This document shows positions 7,330-16,322 of a stretch of DNA of 64,000 nucleotides, piece after piece. The DNA lies in the NCBI RefSeq assembly GCF_026625565.1, contig NZ_CP112998.1, positions 560,501 to 624,500 of the forward strand, read 5' to 3'. The position numbers and the translations under genes are program-made. Every line of letters starts with the position of its first letter. Within the stretch, counting starts at the first letter, position 1. This DNA comes from Dyadobacter pollutisoli (GTDB lineage Bacteria > Bacteroidota > Bacteroidia > Cytophagales > Spirosomataceae). The notes beneath the pieces are model-generated. The model worked only from the letters and a program-made list of their open reading frames with translations, ran no database searches and was not told where the DNA came from.

Positions 7330-9330
7330 ATGAAAAGTTCTATCAGCCATCTGATCCGAGGTCTAACAAGTCAAACAAATAGGAGTCTTATTTTAGTAGT
7401 CGCAATGCTGCTCGCGCTTGGCAATGTATCATACGGACAGGAGTATGCGGTCAGCCAGACAAACAGCCATGTTGATGACAGCTTCTTGCTTCTTGATGCA
7501 GTGGGCTCTGTTACAAATGGAGCAAACGCAGTAGGTGCGCCGGATGCGAATTTTGCGACACTTTATACAGAAGGACTCAAAGCGACCAGTTTGGTGACGA
7601 TAGCCAGCAAGGCAATAATAAACCTGACTTTACCCGCAAATGTAGCAGCTGGCAAGCATTCCTATGTGCGGGTAGATGCGCCTACCCAAACGGGCATTAA
7701 CCTTGACTTGGGGAGTTTAGTTAATGTTTTGGGCTTATTGGAAAACCACACCATACTTGTTACTACAAACGCAGGTACAGCCCAAAGCCACTTTGTAAAG
7801 GATGCTTCTGGTAACTTATATCTGCAAGTGACTTCCACACTCGCATACAATCGCATTACAGTGACTTTGGATTTCGGCGGAAGTACTACTTCGCTGGGAT
7901 CAGTCTTAGCTTTGGGTACGCTAAGTTTGAAGGTTTATCATGTCGTTACTTATGAGAACGGTGGCTTCACGCCTTGTGACGCAAGTCAGTATGCCTTTAC
8001 TGGTATAGACCCTGAGGCCGTTGGTATAGAGCTAACACTCTCAGAATCGTTGCAGGATCCGGAAAAAGCGATTGATGGCATAGTGAGTTTAGGCAATTAT
8101 TCTCTATTACAAAACGGAAATGTTGGGGCTGTCTCAACAGTGAAGCAGACAATTTATCTGGGTAAAACAGCGCCGGGAACTAATGAAGTTGTCGCTATAA
8201 TTTCCAGGCCGGCGTTGCTGCTTGATTTATCGGTGCTCTCCGGAATTTCTATTCAGGCTTATAATGGGGCGACTGCTGCAGGAGCCGCTGTTAGTATTTC
8301 GAGCGTGCTGATAGGACTCAAGTTACTCGATTTTCAAAACAACAACCTGGCATACTTAGTGTTTACGCCAGGAGCACCTTTTGATAGAATTGTTTTTACC
8401 TCCACAGGTGTTGCGGATGTTTTTACCGGCTTGCGTATTCATGAACTGGGTTCACGTCCCCCCGTCGCATTTACAGGCGGTCGTGTCGTGGGCAGTATCG
8501 CTGGCGAAGCTGTCAACAGCAGTATTTTAGTAGCGACGGCCAACTCGTCACCAACGTTAGCTGGGTTCAGCATTGGTTGCAGTACCCCAGAGCAGCATAC
8601 TTACAGTCTATATGAAGTTGACCAGTCTGCAAGGACATTAGGTGGAAGCTTACCTCCCTCTTTCGTTCTGAGCCCAGAAGGTCAGCTGACAGGAAGCCCT
8701 GAACTGGATGAAAACGACACTTATAATTTTGACGTACTGGCGACAAATCAATTTGGGCAGAGCGCATTTACAGCTTTCATTGTCACCATCGAAACCAACC
8801 TGCCGGTAACGCTTGTGAAATTTGATGCTGCTGCTGAGGGCAGCACGACAGCGTTGTCCTGGTCTACTTCTGCCGAAACGAACAGCGACCGCTTTGACAT
8901 TGAGCGTAGCCAAACTGGTAAAAACTGGTCTAAAATAGGTACTGTAATGTCTAATCATGAAAGTACTTCATTGCAGTATTATAGTTTCAGTGATAGCAAA
9001 CCTTTGGATGGCCAGAACTTCTATCGTCTTAAAATGGTGGATCTGGATGGAACTTTCGCATATAGCCAGATCAAAAATGTGAAATTCGCTATCTCAGACT
9101 ATCTGTATCCGAATCCTGTGAGCAGTAATGAAAACCTGAGCATCAACTTGACCGACTGGAGTAAAATTAAACTGGTGAAAGTGATCAATGCGACCGGTAA
9201 AACTGTTTTTGAATCGTCAAACGCACTATCCTCGGGAATCAATACCAAAAATCTTTCCGCTGGTACTTACATTCTGAAGATGATTCATAGCAACGGTTCC
9301 GTCAGCACTCACAAGTTTGTAAGACAATAG
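7330..9330 (+). CDS. Secreted protein with type IX secretion C-terminal sorting domain
   Basis: A 666-residue exported protein. The signal peptide has a basic start, a hydrophobic core LILVVAMLLALG and a likely cleavage after YGQ near residue 37. The middle is Ser/Thr/Ala/Gly-rich and beta-like with no domain I can name. A putative-Ig-like segment (GGSLPPSFVLSPEGQLTG) lies near residue 440, then a fibronectin-like part common in T9SS cargo (LPVTLVKFDA, FYRLKMVDLDG). The last 75 residues are a type-A sorting domain: YLYPNPVSSNENLSI, VKVINATGKTVF, LSAGTYILKM, then HKFVRQ. It should cross the outer membrane by T9SS and stay surface-bound. A clear terminator follows. Confidence 0.88.
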   Translation: MKSSISHLIRGLTSQTNRSLILVVAMLLALGNVSYGQEYAVSQTNSHVDDSFLLLDAVGSVTNGANAVGAPDANFATLYTEGLKATSLVTIASKAIINLTLPANVAAGKHSYVRVDAPTQTGINLDLGSLVNVLGLLENHTILVTTNAGTAQSHFVKDASGNLYLQVTSTLAYNRITVTLDFGGSTTSLGSVLALGTLSLKVYHVVTYENGGFTPCDASQYAFTGIDPEAVGIELTLSESLQDPEKAIDGIVSLGNYSLLQNGNVGAVSTVKQTIYLGKTAPGTNEVVAIISRPALLLDLSVLSGISIQAYNGATAAGAAVSISSVLIGLKLLDFQNNNLAYLVFTPGAPFDRIVFTSTGVADVFTGLRIHELGSRPPVAFTGGRVVGSIAGEAVNSSILVATANSSPTLAGFSIGCSTPEQHTYSLYEVDQSARTLGGSLPPSFVLSPEGQLTGSPELDENDTYNFDVLATNQFGQSAFTAFIVTIETNLPVTLVKFDAAAEGSTTALSWSTSAETNSDRFDIERSQTGKNWSKIGTVMSNHESTSLQYYSFSDSKPLDGQNFYRLKMVDLDGTFAYSQIKNVKFAISDYLYPNPVSSNENLSINLTDWSKIKLVKVINATGKTVFESSNALSSGINTKNLSAGTYILKMIHSNGSVSTHKFVRQ

Positions 9331-9353
9331 TCCTGTTCAACACGATACACATG

Positions 9354-9388
9354 CAAACCGCTGGTGGCCATCAGCGGTTTGTTTTTTT
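9354..9388 (+). terminator. Intrinsic terminator after the T9SS-substrate gene
   Basis: CAAACCGCTG at 9354-9363 pairs exactly with 9372-9381, followed by seven T at 9382-9388. It lies 24 bp past the stop codon at 9330. Confidence 0.85.
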
Positions 9389-9445
9389 GTGTCTAAATAG
9401 TACGTCAAATACATTTAGTTAGCGTTAATTTGTATTCGCGAGTAG

Positions 9446-9453
9446 TATATTTG
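9446..9453 (+). promoter_or_regulatory. Candidate -7 box before the 9503 gene
   Basis: TATATTTG fits TAnnTTTG about 50 bp before the start codon. A TTTG is present at 9429-9432 but the spacer of 13 bases is shorter than usual, so only the -7 part is convincing. Confidence 0.35.
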
Positions 9454-9502
9454 CGTCAAGAACCTAATCTCGCACCTTTAGAGTAACGTTAACAGAATAT
9501 CT

Positions 9503-10003
9503 ATGGCAGGAAGAAGAGGCAAAAAGGCCAAATTCAAGAAGATACTTATACCCTTATTGAAATGGATCAGCGCCATTGTCCCGGTTTGCGCATTTATTTA
9601 CATCCTTTATTACTACAAACAGTTTGATTTCCTGAAACCCGAAGCGGTTGTGCAGTCCAAAACAGAGATCATCGGTGGAGCCGATTCTTCAAGTGCTATC
9701 CCGGGGAATGACAAATCAACTTTGCTGGGAAAAGTCAAGATTCTTGAAAACGAATGGCACTCTGTAGGAGGGATCGCGATTCACAGTCTGGTTATCGAGA
9801 ATATGTCCGACAAGACCATCAAGAATCTTGAAGTAGAATTCAAATATCTTTCTGATACCCAATCTATCCTGACTTCCAAAATCATTACATTGAAAACACC
9901 GCTTCCACCAAAGAAATCAACCAAGGTTTCCGGGGTGAGTGTGGGATATGTGAACAATGCGGTTGTGGGCTGTGATATCAAAGTGGTTAATGCTACGATC
10001 TAG
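9503..10003 (+). CDS. Membrane-anchored hypothetical protein
   Basis: The 166-residue protein begins with a strongly basic stretch (MAGRRGKKAKFKK) followed by one hydrophobic helix at about residues 16-38, so it is an inner-membrane anchor with the C-terminal part outside. A Ser/Gly-rich linker leads to a beta-rich domain from about residue 75, with LVIENMSDKTIKNLEVEFKY and TPLPPKKSTKVSGV. This layout resembles FxLYD or related immunoglobulin-like folds in which a conserved strand describes interactions between terms. No function is assigned. It is a single gene with its own candidate promoter. Confidence 0.65.
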   Translation: MAGRRGKKAKFKKILIPLLKWISAIVPVCAFIYILYYYKQFDFLKPEAVVQSKTEIIGGADSSSAIPGNDKSTLLGKVKILENEWHSVGGIAIHSLVIENMSDKTIKNLEVEFKYLSDTQSILTSKIITLKTPLPPKKSTKVSGVSVGYVNNAVVGCDIKVVNATI

Positions 10004-10183
10004 CGAGCTGGCCTTTTGGCTGCTCCGCGTTTAGTGGCCGAAATTCTACATTTAACTGTCTCAATTCCACAAATTTATCCGCTTACGCATTAGTTCTACC
10101 ACTAAATAAGATAGTGGGTGCTGGTACGGTTATTTTATCTAATGTTGTCAGAAAATGGTAGACCTGGCTAAACATTGGAAATT

Positions 10184-10381
10184 ATGACACAGCTCCTTCA
10201 AAATCTCTATCTTATTGCTCCTTATCTTTTTGTTCTTGTGTTGATAGGCGCAACTGTTGGCGGTGTGTGGCTGATGCTACAATTGAGGAAGTCCGGCAAT
10301 ACTACACAACACTTTTCCGTCAGTGACAGGCTTTATATGAAGCGCAATGCCACGCGACTGAGGAAAATGCAGCTACACTGA
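10184..10381 (+). CDS. Small single-helix membrane protein
   Basis: I use the ATG at 10184 rather than the in-frame TTG at 10175. The 65 residues contain one long hydrophobic helix (LIAPYLFVLVLIGATVGGVWLML) followed by a basic, cytoplasmic tail rich in Arg and Lys. No family is recognised. It lies between the 9503 gene and a hairpin at 10403-10433. The coding call rests on the clean helix and the tail, so it remains uncertain. Confidence 0.4.
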   Translation: MTQLLQNLYLIAPYLFVLVLIGATVGGVWLMLQLRKSGNTTQHFSVSDRLYMKRNATRLRKMQLH

Positions 10382-10402
10382 TCGATGATATAAGCATAAA
10401 AA

Positions 10403-10433
10403 AACATCCCGGATACAAAGTAGCCGGGATGTT
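10403..10433 (-). terminator. Terminator hairpin, best oriented for the minus-strand YfbU-like gene
   Basis: AACATCCCGG at 10403-10412 pairs exactly with 10424-10433 over an 11-base loop. On the minus strand the stem runs into seven T, so it suits the gene ending at 10585. On the plus strand the T tract is weak, but it may act in both directions. Confidence 0.65.
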
Positions 10434-10584
10434 CGATTTTACTCAACGTTATTGATAACCATTTGACTGGTTTTCAATAACAAATTTAATCATTTCTTTA
10501 TATAACTCCTGCTTTTGCTTGACAAATAATATTTTTTATCGCTAAAATGAATGTTTTTTTTATTTAAAGGTTTTGATTGGCGAC

Positions 10585-11130
10585 TCAGCTTTGCAAATGC
10601 TCCGCTGTGGAAGTCACAGAGTCAATGAATTTTTGCAAATCCAAAGAAGAATATTTCAATTTCCTTTGCGCCTCATATTCTGAAAATACGGATAGCATTT
10701 TCCCATATTTAATCATACACAAACTGTTGTGGGCTTTTAGCTGCCGTCCTTTGTAGTCGCCATGCTCATCCATCCGGTCTACCAGGTATGACATCATATA
10801 ATAATGCATTCCACTATCCTGGTCAAATCCTTCGAATTCGAGCGAGGCGAGGTCAAGCAGTTCCTTGTCGGCATCGGACAGCAGCCTGATCGACTCATTA
10901 ATACGGCTATACATTCTCATGATATCCGAAATTTCATTATAAACACTAATGGGCACTTCTTCGTATAATGTGTTGAAAACCTTGGGATAAAGACCAGTGT
11001 ATCCTTTTTCTAAAATTTCAATGCGTCTTTCGAGCACTTCGCGCTCTTTTTCGTCGCTGCTGAGGTAAAGGATCTTACATTGATTGATCAATATCTGTCG
11101 CTCCAAGAGTGGTATACTTTCTGGGATCAT
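10585..11130 (-). CDS. YfbU-family protein
   Basis: I chose the ATG at 11128-11130 over a TTG nine codons upstream. The 181-residue product follows the YfbU pattern along its length: LLERQILINQCKIL at the start, then RRIEILEKGYTGLY, a central EISDIMRMYSRINESI, then EFEGFD, and a C-terminal LKAHNSLCMIKYGKMLSVF ending in an ISxxEI-like helix. In Escherichia coli YfbU is a cytoplasmic helical protein of unresolved role, so no function is claimed. It is monocistronic, with a terminator downstream at 10403-10433. Confidence 0.75.
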   Translation of the reverse strand: MIPESIPLLERQILINQCKILYLSSDEKEREVLERRIEILEKGYTGLYPKVFNTLYEEVPISVYNEISDIMRMYSRINESIRLLSDADKELLDLASLEFEGFDQDSGMHYYMMSYLVDRMDEHGDYKGRQLKAHNSLCMIKYGKMLSVFSEYEAQRKLKYSSLDLQKFIDSVTSTAEHLQS

Positions 11131-11290
11131 GGGGTTAGTTGTTCTGTTGCACAGCAATTTAACTTCATAAATTTCAATTTCCCTGCATAATTGTGTGGAA
11201 TATTTCTGAATTTATCATTGGATAAACGCATCTTTGCAGAAGTTTTAACTCAATGCTCTTTCTTACTTATTTTCCTCTCAATCAGATCGC

Positions 11291-11527
11291 ATGAAGACCG
11301 AATCTTCTTCGCAGGACCAGCAGGAACAATCACACCCACCTGAAAACCAGGCACCGGACCCTGCCTTGCTTTCCACGCTCGCGGAGGAACTGGAAACAGA
11401 CGAAAATATCGAAAGACTTGCTAAAAAGCTAGCCAAAGAATGGAATGAACCAGCCAAAAAAGATCAGGTTCCAAATCTGCCGTTCTCAGAGTTTCTTGAC
11501 AAGCTAAAAAGAACCAAGGATCAGTAA
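11291..11527 (+). CDS. Small hydrophilic hypothetical protein
   Basis: The 78-residue product is very polar, with an N-terminal Gln/Ser/Pro-rich part and a C-terminal charged amphipathic stretch (LAKKLAKEWNEPAKKDQVP, FSEFLDKLKRTKD). There is no signal peptide or membrane segment. Its last 7 bp overlap the end of the convergent rarA gene. No family is recognised. The codon use and protein-like composition favour a real gene, but this is not firm. Confidence 0.5.
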   Translation: MKTESSSQDQQEQSHPPENQAPDPALLSTLAEELETDENIERLAKKLAKEWNEPAKKDQVPNLPFSEFLDKLKRTKDQ

Positions 11528-12783
11528 CCGTACCAATCACCCCACCAGCTTTGTAATTTTTTGCGGATTTCTTCCTCACGGGCGTTGAAACCTGGCTCGA
11601 AGAATTTGCTTCCTTTGATTTCGTCCGGCAGAAAGTTCTGCTTCGCAAAATTACCTTCAAAGTCATGCGAGTATTTGTACTCCTTGCCATATCCGATCTG
11701 CTTCATAAGCTTCGTAGGCGCATTGCGCAGGTGTAAGGGTACTGGTAAGTGCGCAGTGTTTTTGGCAGCTTCAATGGCGTCCGCAATAGCCAGATAACTC
11801 GCATTGCTTTTTGGCGAAGTGGCCAGGTAAATGGCTACCTGCGAGAGGATAATGCGGCATTCGGGATAACCGATCACATTTACAGCCTGCATGCAAGCAT
11901 TGGCCATAATAATAGCCGTAGGATTGGCATTTCCTATGTCTTCCGAAGCCATAATGAGCATCCGGCGGGCGATGAAAGACGGGTCTTCCCCGGCTACGAT
12001 CATCCTGGCCATCCAGTATATCGCACCATTGGGATCGCTGCCCCTTAACGATTTGATAAACGCGGAAATAATGTCGTAATGCTGCTCTCCGGATTTGTCG
12101 TAGCGGGCAATATTTTGCTGGGCTACCTCGGTAACCCATTCGTCGGTGATCTCGATTTCGGAAACTTCGCCTTTGCCCAGAACGACCAGTTCCAACAGGT
12201 TCAGCAGCTTTCGGCCGTCTCCGCCGGAAAGTCGCAAAAGAGCATCATAAGAGGTGAATTTGATGTTCTTTTCTTTCAACCACGGATCTTTTGACAGCGC
12301 CCTGGCGATCAGGTCTTTCAGTTCGCTTTCGCCAAATGCTTCCAGAATGTAAACCTGACAGCGGGACAAAAGTGCCGAATTGATCTCAAATGAGGGATTT
12401 TCGGTAGTTGCCCCGATAAGTGTAACCTGGCCCTTTTCGACTGCACCCAGTAATGCGTCCTGCTGGCTTTTATTGTAGCGGTGAATTTCATCAATAAATA
12501 AAATGGCAGGGAAAAGGCCGGACGGACGTGCCAGCACTTCCCGCAAGTCCTTGACCCCGGAACTAATCGCACTGAGATTATAAAATTGTCTCTTCGTCGT
12601 TTCTGCGATCAGTAATGCCAGTGTGGTTTTGCCAACACCGGGAGGGCCCCAGAAGATCATTGAAGGAATGGTGTTTTGCAAGATGGCACGGCGCAACGGG
12701 CCGTTTTTTCCCAATAACTTTTCCTGCCCCACAAAATCGTCCAGCACTCTCGGACGAAGACGTTCGGCGAGGGGAGTTGACAT
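11521..12783 (-). CDS. rarA: Replication-associated recombination protein A, AAA+ ATPase
   Basis: The 420-residue protein (ATG at 12781-12783; an in-frame ATG three codons upstream is also possible) is a full RarA/MgsA/WRNIP1-type clamp-loader-like ATPase. It has PLAERLRPRVLDDFVGQ at the start, Walker A GPPGVGKTT at about residues 46-54 and Walker B LFIDEIHRYNKSQQDALL near 96-112. Sensor-1/arginine-finger region GATTENPSFEINSALLSRC follows, and the C-terminal tetramerisation region carries SLRGSDPNGAIYWMARMI. RarA acts at stalled replication forks with SSB. It is monocistronic and its 3' end overlaps the small gene at 11291 by 7 bp. Confidence 0.95.
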   Translation of the reverse strand: MSTPLAERLRPRVLDDFVGQEKLLGKNGPLRRAILQNTIPSMIFWGPPGVGKTTLALLIAETTKRQFYNLSAISSGVKDLREVLARPSGLFPAILFIDEIHRYNKSQQDALLGAVEKGQVTLIGATTENPSFEINSALLSRCQVYILEAFGESELKDLIARALSKDPWLKEKNIKFTSYDALLRLSGGDGRKLLNLLELVVLGKGEVSEIEITDEWVTEVAQQNIARYDKSGEQHYDIISAFIKSLRGSDPNGAIYWMARMIVAGEDPSFIARRMLIMASEDIGNANPTAIIMANACMQAVNVIGYPECRIILSQVAIYLATSPKSNASYLAIADAIEAAKNTAHLPVPLHLRNAPTKLMKQIGYGKEYKYSHDFEGNFAKQNFLPDEIKGSKFFEPGFNAREEEIRKKLQSWWGDWYGY

Positions 12784-12841
12784 CAGCGTCATGCAGATAG
12801 GTTTATTTTTGTTTGTTAATGATATGGTTATTTAACAAAAA

Positions 12842-12866
12842 AAGCGTGGCATAGTTCGCCACGCTT
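12842..12866 (-). terminator. Terminator of the sigma-factor gene
   Basis: AAGCGTGGC at 12842-12850 pairs exactly with 12858-12866. On the minus strand the stem runs into a run of T, 28 bp past the stop of the gene at 12894. A-rich DNA on the other side makes plus-strand termination weak. Confidence 0.8.
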
Positions 12867-12893
12867 GTAATCGTATGTCGTAAGGTGAAGGTT

Positions 12894-13475
12894 TTAGAAT
12901 GTAAGCCTTTCCAGTGTCATTTGTTTTTTGAGATTTCCCAATGCGCCAAATACCAGGTTATAAACCGACTGAATGTTGATTTTCATCAGATCAGCGATTT
13001 CGTGGTTATTCAGGTTCATGTAAAATTTCAGGAAAATGGCTTCTCTCTGGCGGCGTGGCAATCCGTTGATCGCTACATTCAGGTGTTGATTGGTTGACTC
13101 GAATTCTTCTTCCGAAATAAGGTGATTTTCGTGAGAAGGAGTGTTGATATGCCAATATTCTACCGGAATATCTTCGTTGCTCGTATGCTTCTGCTGAGCA
13201 TTTAAATGGCGGACCAGCTTTCTTTTGATTGAGGCCATAAGATAAAACCGAACGGAAGTGGTGTCACCCAGCGTCATTCGGTTTCTCCATAATTCGACGA
13301 ATAAATCGTGAATGCAGTCTTTAATCAGAGGTTTGTCAATCGTGAACTGAGAACAATACTGGTAAAGAATGTGAACGTAAGAGCGGTACAGGCATGCATA
13401 AGCATTTTCATCGCCTTTTCTGAACTGATCCCAAAAACAGAGTTCTTCTTCTTGCTTGTAGCGTAGGTGAGCCAT
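12894..13475 (-). CDS. ECF-type RNA polymerase sigma factor
   Basis: This 193-residue sigma-70 family protein has region 2 at about residues 25-90, with AYACLYRSYVHILYQYC and the RpoD-box-like IKDCIHDLFVELWRNR. Region 4 lies at about 135-185, with LPRRQREAIFLKFYMNLNNHEIADLMKINIQSVYNLVF as its helix-turn-helix core. It is the general form of Bacteroidota ECF sigmas that often serve TonB-receptor systems. No anti-sigma (FecR-like) gene or receptor is next to it, so its partner must be elsewhere. Upstream is a short AT-rich intergenic region and downstream a terminator. Confidence 0.9.
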   Translation of the reverse strand: MAHLRYKQEEELCFWDQFRKGDENAYACLYRSYVHILYQYCSQFTIDKPLIKDCIHDLFVELWRNRMTLGDTTSVRFYLMASIKRKLVRHLNAQQKHTSNEDIPVEYWHINTPSHENHLISEEEFESTNQHLNVAINGLPRRQREAIFLKFYMNLNNHEIADLMKINIQSVYNLVFGALGNLKKQMTLERLTF

Positions 13476-13634
13476 TGTTTGGAAAGGATTTTGATTGGGG
13501 TTAGGAATGTATGTTAATAAGGGTCATTATTACACTTGTAAATATATTTATAAAAAAACGTATTAAAAAAATATTTTCATCAGAAAATTATATTTCAAAG
13601 TTTAATGATGCAATTTCTAAAAAAATGTAACTAA

Positions 13635-15263
13635 TCAAATACTTAATGAGACAAATTTGAAGTTTTTACCGTCAAAAAGCCCCTTGTCGCTTAGTTTCAA
13701 TGATGGTATTACGAGTAACGCCATGAAAGAGAGCGTCATATAAGGGGATTGCAATGTGGACATGAGCTCGTCTTTTACAAATCTATCCAGGTTTGTATAG
13801 GATTTGGCCACTTCGTAGCCATCCACGTCACTCATCAGACCAGCGATTGGTAACGGTAATAAATGTTTGTCACCATTACCGACTGCTGAAACACCGCCTT
13901 TTGCACCGATTACAAGATTGACCGCCTCTGCAATACGCTCATCATCATAGCCCACAGCAATAACATTATGGGAATCATGGGCTACGGAAGATGCAATTGC
14001 ACCTTTTTTCAGTCCGAAATTTTTGATAAATGAAATCGCCGGTTTGGCATCATGATAGCGGTTAACCACCACAATTTTCAGTATGTCTTTGTCCGGGTCA
14101 GCGACCAGTTCATTATTTTGATATCTGGCTGCACTGATCAGTTCATTTGTTATCAATTGACCTTCCAATGCTTCAATTACCCTTACTTGGGTTGCCGCAT
14201 TTTCTACTATATATTTAAAATCCTGCGCTTTCTTAAATTGGCAGTTAAACTGGTTAGGCTGAGCGCTTCTGAGGTCCGGGAGCAATGACTGCCCGTTCTG
14301 AGCTACCAGCTCTCCATTCAGCCAGGTTTCCAGTATGTTAAAGTCATTCAGGTTGTCGACGATGATAAAATCCGCCGGGTCATTGGGTTTCAGCAAGCCA
14401 ACAGGTAAAGAATAATGTAACACCGGATTGATGCAGGCCGCCAGCAGGATATCCCAGAGATCATAGCCCGACCGTAAGGCACGTTTGACAAGTACATTAA
14501 TATGCCCTTCCACCAGATTGTCGGGATGCTTGTCGTCGGAACAGAACATGATGCGATCCGGAAACTTGGCAATCAATGGTATCAATGCATCGAAATTTCG
14601 AGCAGCGCTACCTTCCCGGATCAGGATCTTGACACCATAATCAATCTTTTCCCTGGCCTCATCATATGTAAAGCACTCGTGATCAGTGCCAATGCCATTA
14701 GATGCATACTTTTTCGCATCCTCGCCACGGAGACCGGGCGCGTGGCCGTCTATTACCTTATTATAATGTTTAGCCCAAGCTATTTTGGCCATCATATCCG
14801 GGTCCTCGTGCAGCACACCTGGGAAATTCATTACTTCTGCCAGGTAACCTATTTCAGGTTTGCAAAGAAGTGCTCCAACTTCGTCGGCGTCAATGGTAGC
14901 ACCGGCGGTTTCGAAAACGGTTGCCGGGACGCAGGATGGTGCCCCGAAGCAAAATTTGAAAGGTACCCGCTTCCCATCCTCGATCATAAATTCCACGCCT
15001 GCAACTCCCAACACATTCGCGATCTCGTGCGGGTCCGAAACCGTGGCTACCGTTCCGTGGACAACCGCCAACCGTGCAAATTGCGAGGGTGTAAGCATGG
15101 AGCTTTCTATATGTACGTGCCCGTCGACAAACCCGGGCATTATATAATGTAACGCGGGATTCTCCGGCCCGAGCTGCGCGATATCTTTAATGAGCGAATT
15201 TTCAATGCTTAACTCCGCTTCATAAACTGTTTTATTAAGAATATCGACAATATTGGCTTTCAT
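13635..15263 (-). CDS. ade: Adenine deaminase
   Basis: This 542-residue amidohydrolase converts adenine to hypoxanthine and ammonia. Metal ligands and family motifs are visible: GFVDGHVHIESSM with His49 and His51, DGHAPGLRGEDAKKYASNG, GTDHECFTYDEA, FCSDDKHPDNLVEGHIN, and the C-terminal SVAHDSHNVIAVG and GGVSAVG. The length is a little shorter than the E. coli enzyme. Its start codon overlaps the stop of the upstream AraC gene (ATGA at 15260-15263), so translation is coupled. Nothing in the other neighbours belongs to purine salvage. Confidence 0.93.
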   Translation of the reverse strand: MKANIVDILNKTVYEAELSIENSLIKDIAQLGPENPALHYIMPGFVDGHVHIESSMLTPSQFARLAVVHGTVATVSDPHEIANVLGVAGVEFMIEDGKRVPFKFCFGAPSCVPATVFETAGATIDADEVGALLCKPEIGYLAEVMNFPGVLHEDPDMMAKIAWAKHYNKVIDGHAPGLRGEDAKKYASNGIGTDHECFTYDEAREKIDYGVKILIREGSAARNFDALIPLIAKFPDRIMFCSDDKHPDNLVEGHINVLVKRALRSGYDLWDILLAACINPVLHYSLPVGLLKPNDPADFIIVDNLNDFNILETWLNGELVAQNGQSLLPDLRSAQPNQFNCQFKKAQDFKYIVENAATQVRVIEALEGQLITNELISAARYQNNELVADPDKDILKIVVVNRYHDAKPAISFIKNFGLKKGAIASSVAHDSHNVIAVGYDDERIAEAVNLVIGAKGGVSAVGNGDKHLLPLPIAGLMSDVDGYEVAKSYTNLDRFVKDELMSTLQSPYMTLSFMALLVIPSLKLSDKGLFDGKNFKFVSLSI

Positions 15264-16165
15264 GTGACGGGGGAAAGATTGGGTAAATGACTGATCGGGA
15301 TTTTCCGGAATTCCTTTTGATAAAGCAACGGACTTTTGCCGGTATGTACTTTAAAGTATTTATTGAAATTGGCAAAATTGTTGAAACCACTTTCAAAACA
15401 CACTTGCGCAACAGGTAATTTGGTTTCTGAAAGCAGTTTGCAGGCGTGTCCAATGCGCAATTCCAGCAAAAACTGCGAGTAAGTTTTGCGACTGCGACTT
15501 TTGAAATACCGGCAAAAAGAATGCGGACTGATATTCGCCACTTCCGAAATTTCTTCAATGGATATCTTTTTCTGAAAATGGCTGATCGAATACTGGTAGA
15601 TCTGGTTGATTCGATCCGTATCGTATTGATCATACTCGTGCTGGTATTGCGTATTCGAAAGTAGTTTTACTTCGGCACATTGAGCAAGGGTTTCCAGTAT
15701 CTGAAGTAGTGATATGACAGGGTTACCACTCGTCTGATTCAGCAGGTTTCGCAAGAGCTCCTTCACTTTTTCAGTGCCTTCACCTGACAGTTTCATTCCC
15801 AGTTTTGCTTTAAAAAGTAGCTCTGAAATCGCCTTGTTTTCAGGAAGACTGAGAAATGCTTTACCAAAAAGATCTTCCGAAAAATGCACGACGGTGGCTT
15901 GTGCGTAAAGTTTGCTTTCGCGCTGGAAGTATTTTTCGTCACATCGCCAGTAATGTGGCAGGTTAGGGCCTATCAACAAGAGGTCTCCGCTCTGAAAATT
16001 CTGAATGTTATCCCCGACAAACTGTGTTCCTGAGCCTTGTTCAATGTGAATGAGCTCTAATTCAGGATGATAGTGCCATCTGTTATAGAAGTAAAGCACC
16101 ACATCCTGCCTGATGCTGAACGACTTTTGTAATCCTTTTGGTACTTTGAGAAGCTGTGGTTTCAC
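15260..16165 (-). CDS. AraC-family transcriptional regulator with cupin sensor
   Basis: This 301-residue protein has an N-terminal cupin-like ligand domain (residues about 25-110, with WHYHPELELIHIEQGSG and FQSGDLLLIGPNLPHYW). A C-terminal double helix-turn-helix covers about 195-290, with ISIEEISEVANISPHSFCRYFK and VCFESGFNNFANFNKYFK. The only possible start is the GTG at 16163-16165, since a stop lies just upstream in frame. Its stop overlaps the ade start. It is divergent from the UxaA-family gene at 16323, 157 bp away, so it likely activates the sugar-acid operon, and ade may simply be co-transcribed. Confidence 0.88.
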   Translation of the reverse strand: MKPQLLKVPKGLQKSFSIRQDVVLYFYNRWHYHPELELIHIEQGSGTQFVGDNIQNFQSGDLLLIGPNLPHYWRCDEKYFQRESKLYAQATVVHFSEDLFGKAFLSLPENKAISELLFKAKLGMKLSGEGTEKVKELLRNLLNQTSGNPVISLLQILETLAQCAEVKLLSNTQYQHEYDQYDTDRINQIYQYSISHFQKKISIEEISEVANISPHSFCRYFKSRSRKTYSQFLLELRIGHACKLLSETKLPVAQVCFESGFNNFANFNKYFKVHTGKSPLLYQKEFRKIPISHLPNLSPVT

Positions 16166-16322
16166 AAATAATTACACGTTTATTCCTTAAAAGAGAAATA
16201 TATGCCAATATAGTTGAAAAATTTGCTATTATTCCAGTTCGATGTATTGAAATAATTCTGTTCATTTGTTGATATATTCTATTTGGAATATCCTTTTAAA
16301 ATAAAATCATTAGAAGTTAACT

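Noticed and set aside
10175..10183. TTG start for the small membrane protein
   Set aside because: An in-frame ATG lies three codons later and leaves the membrane helix intact.
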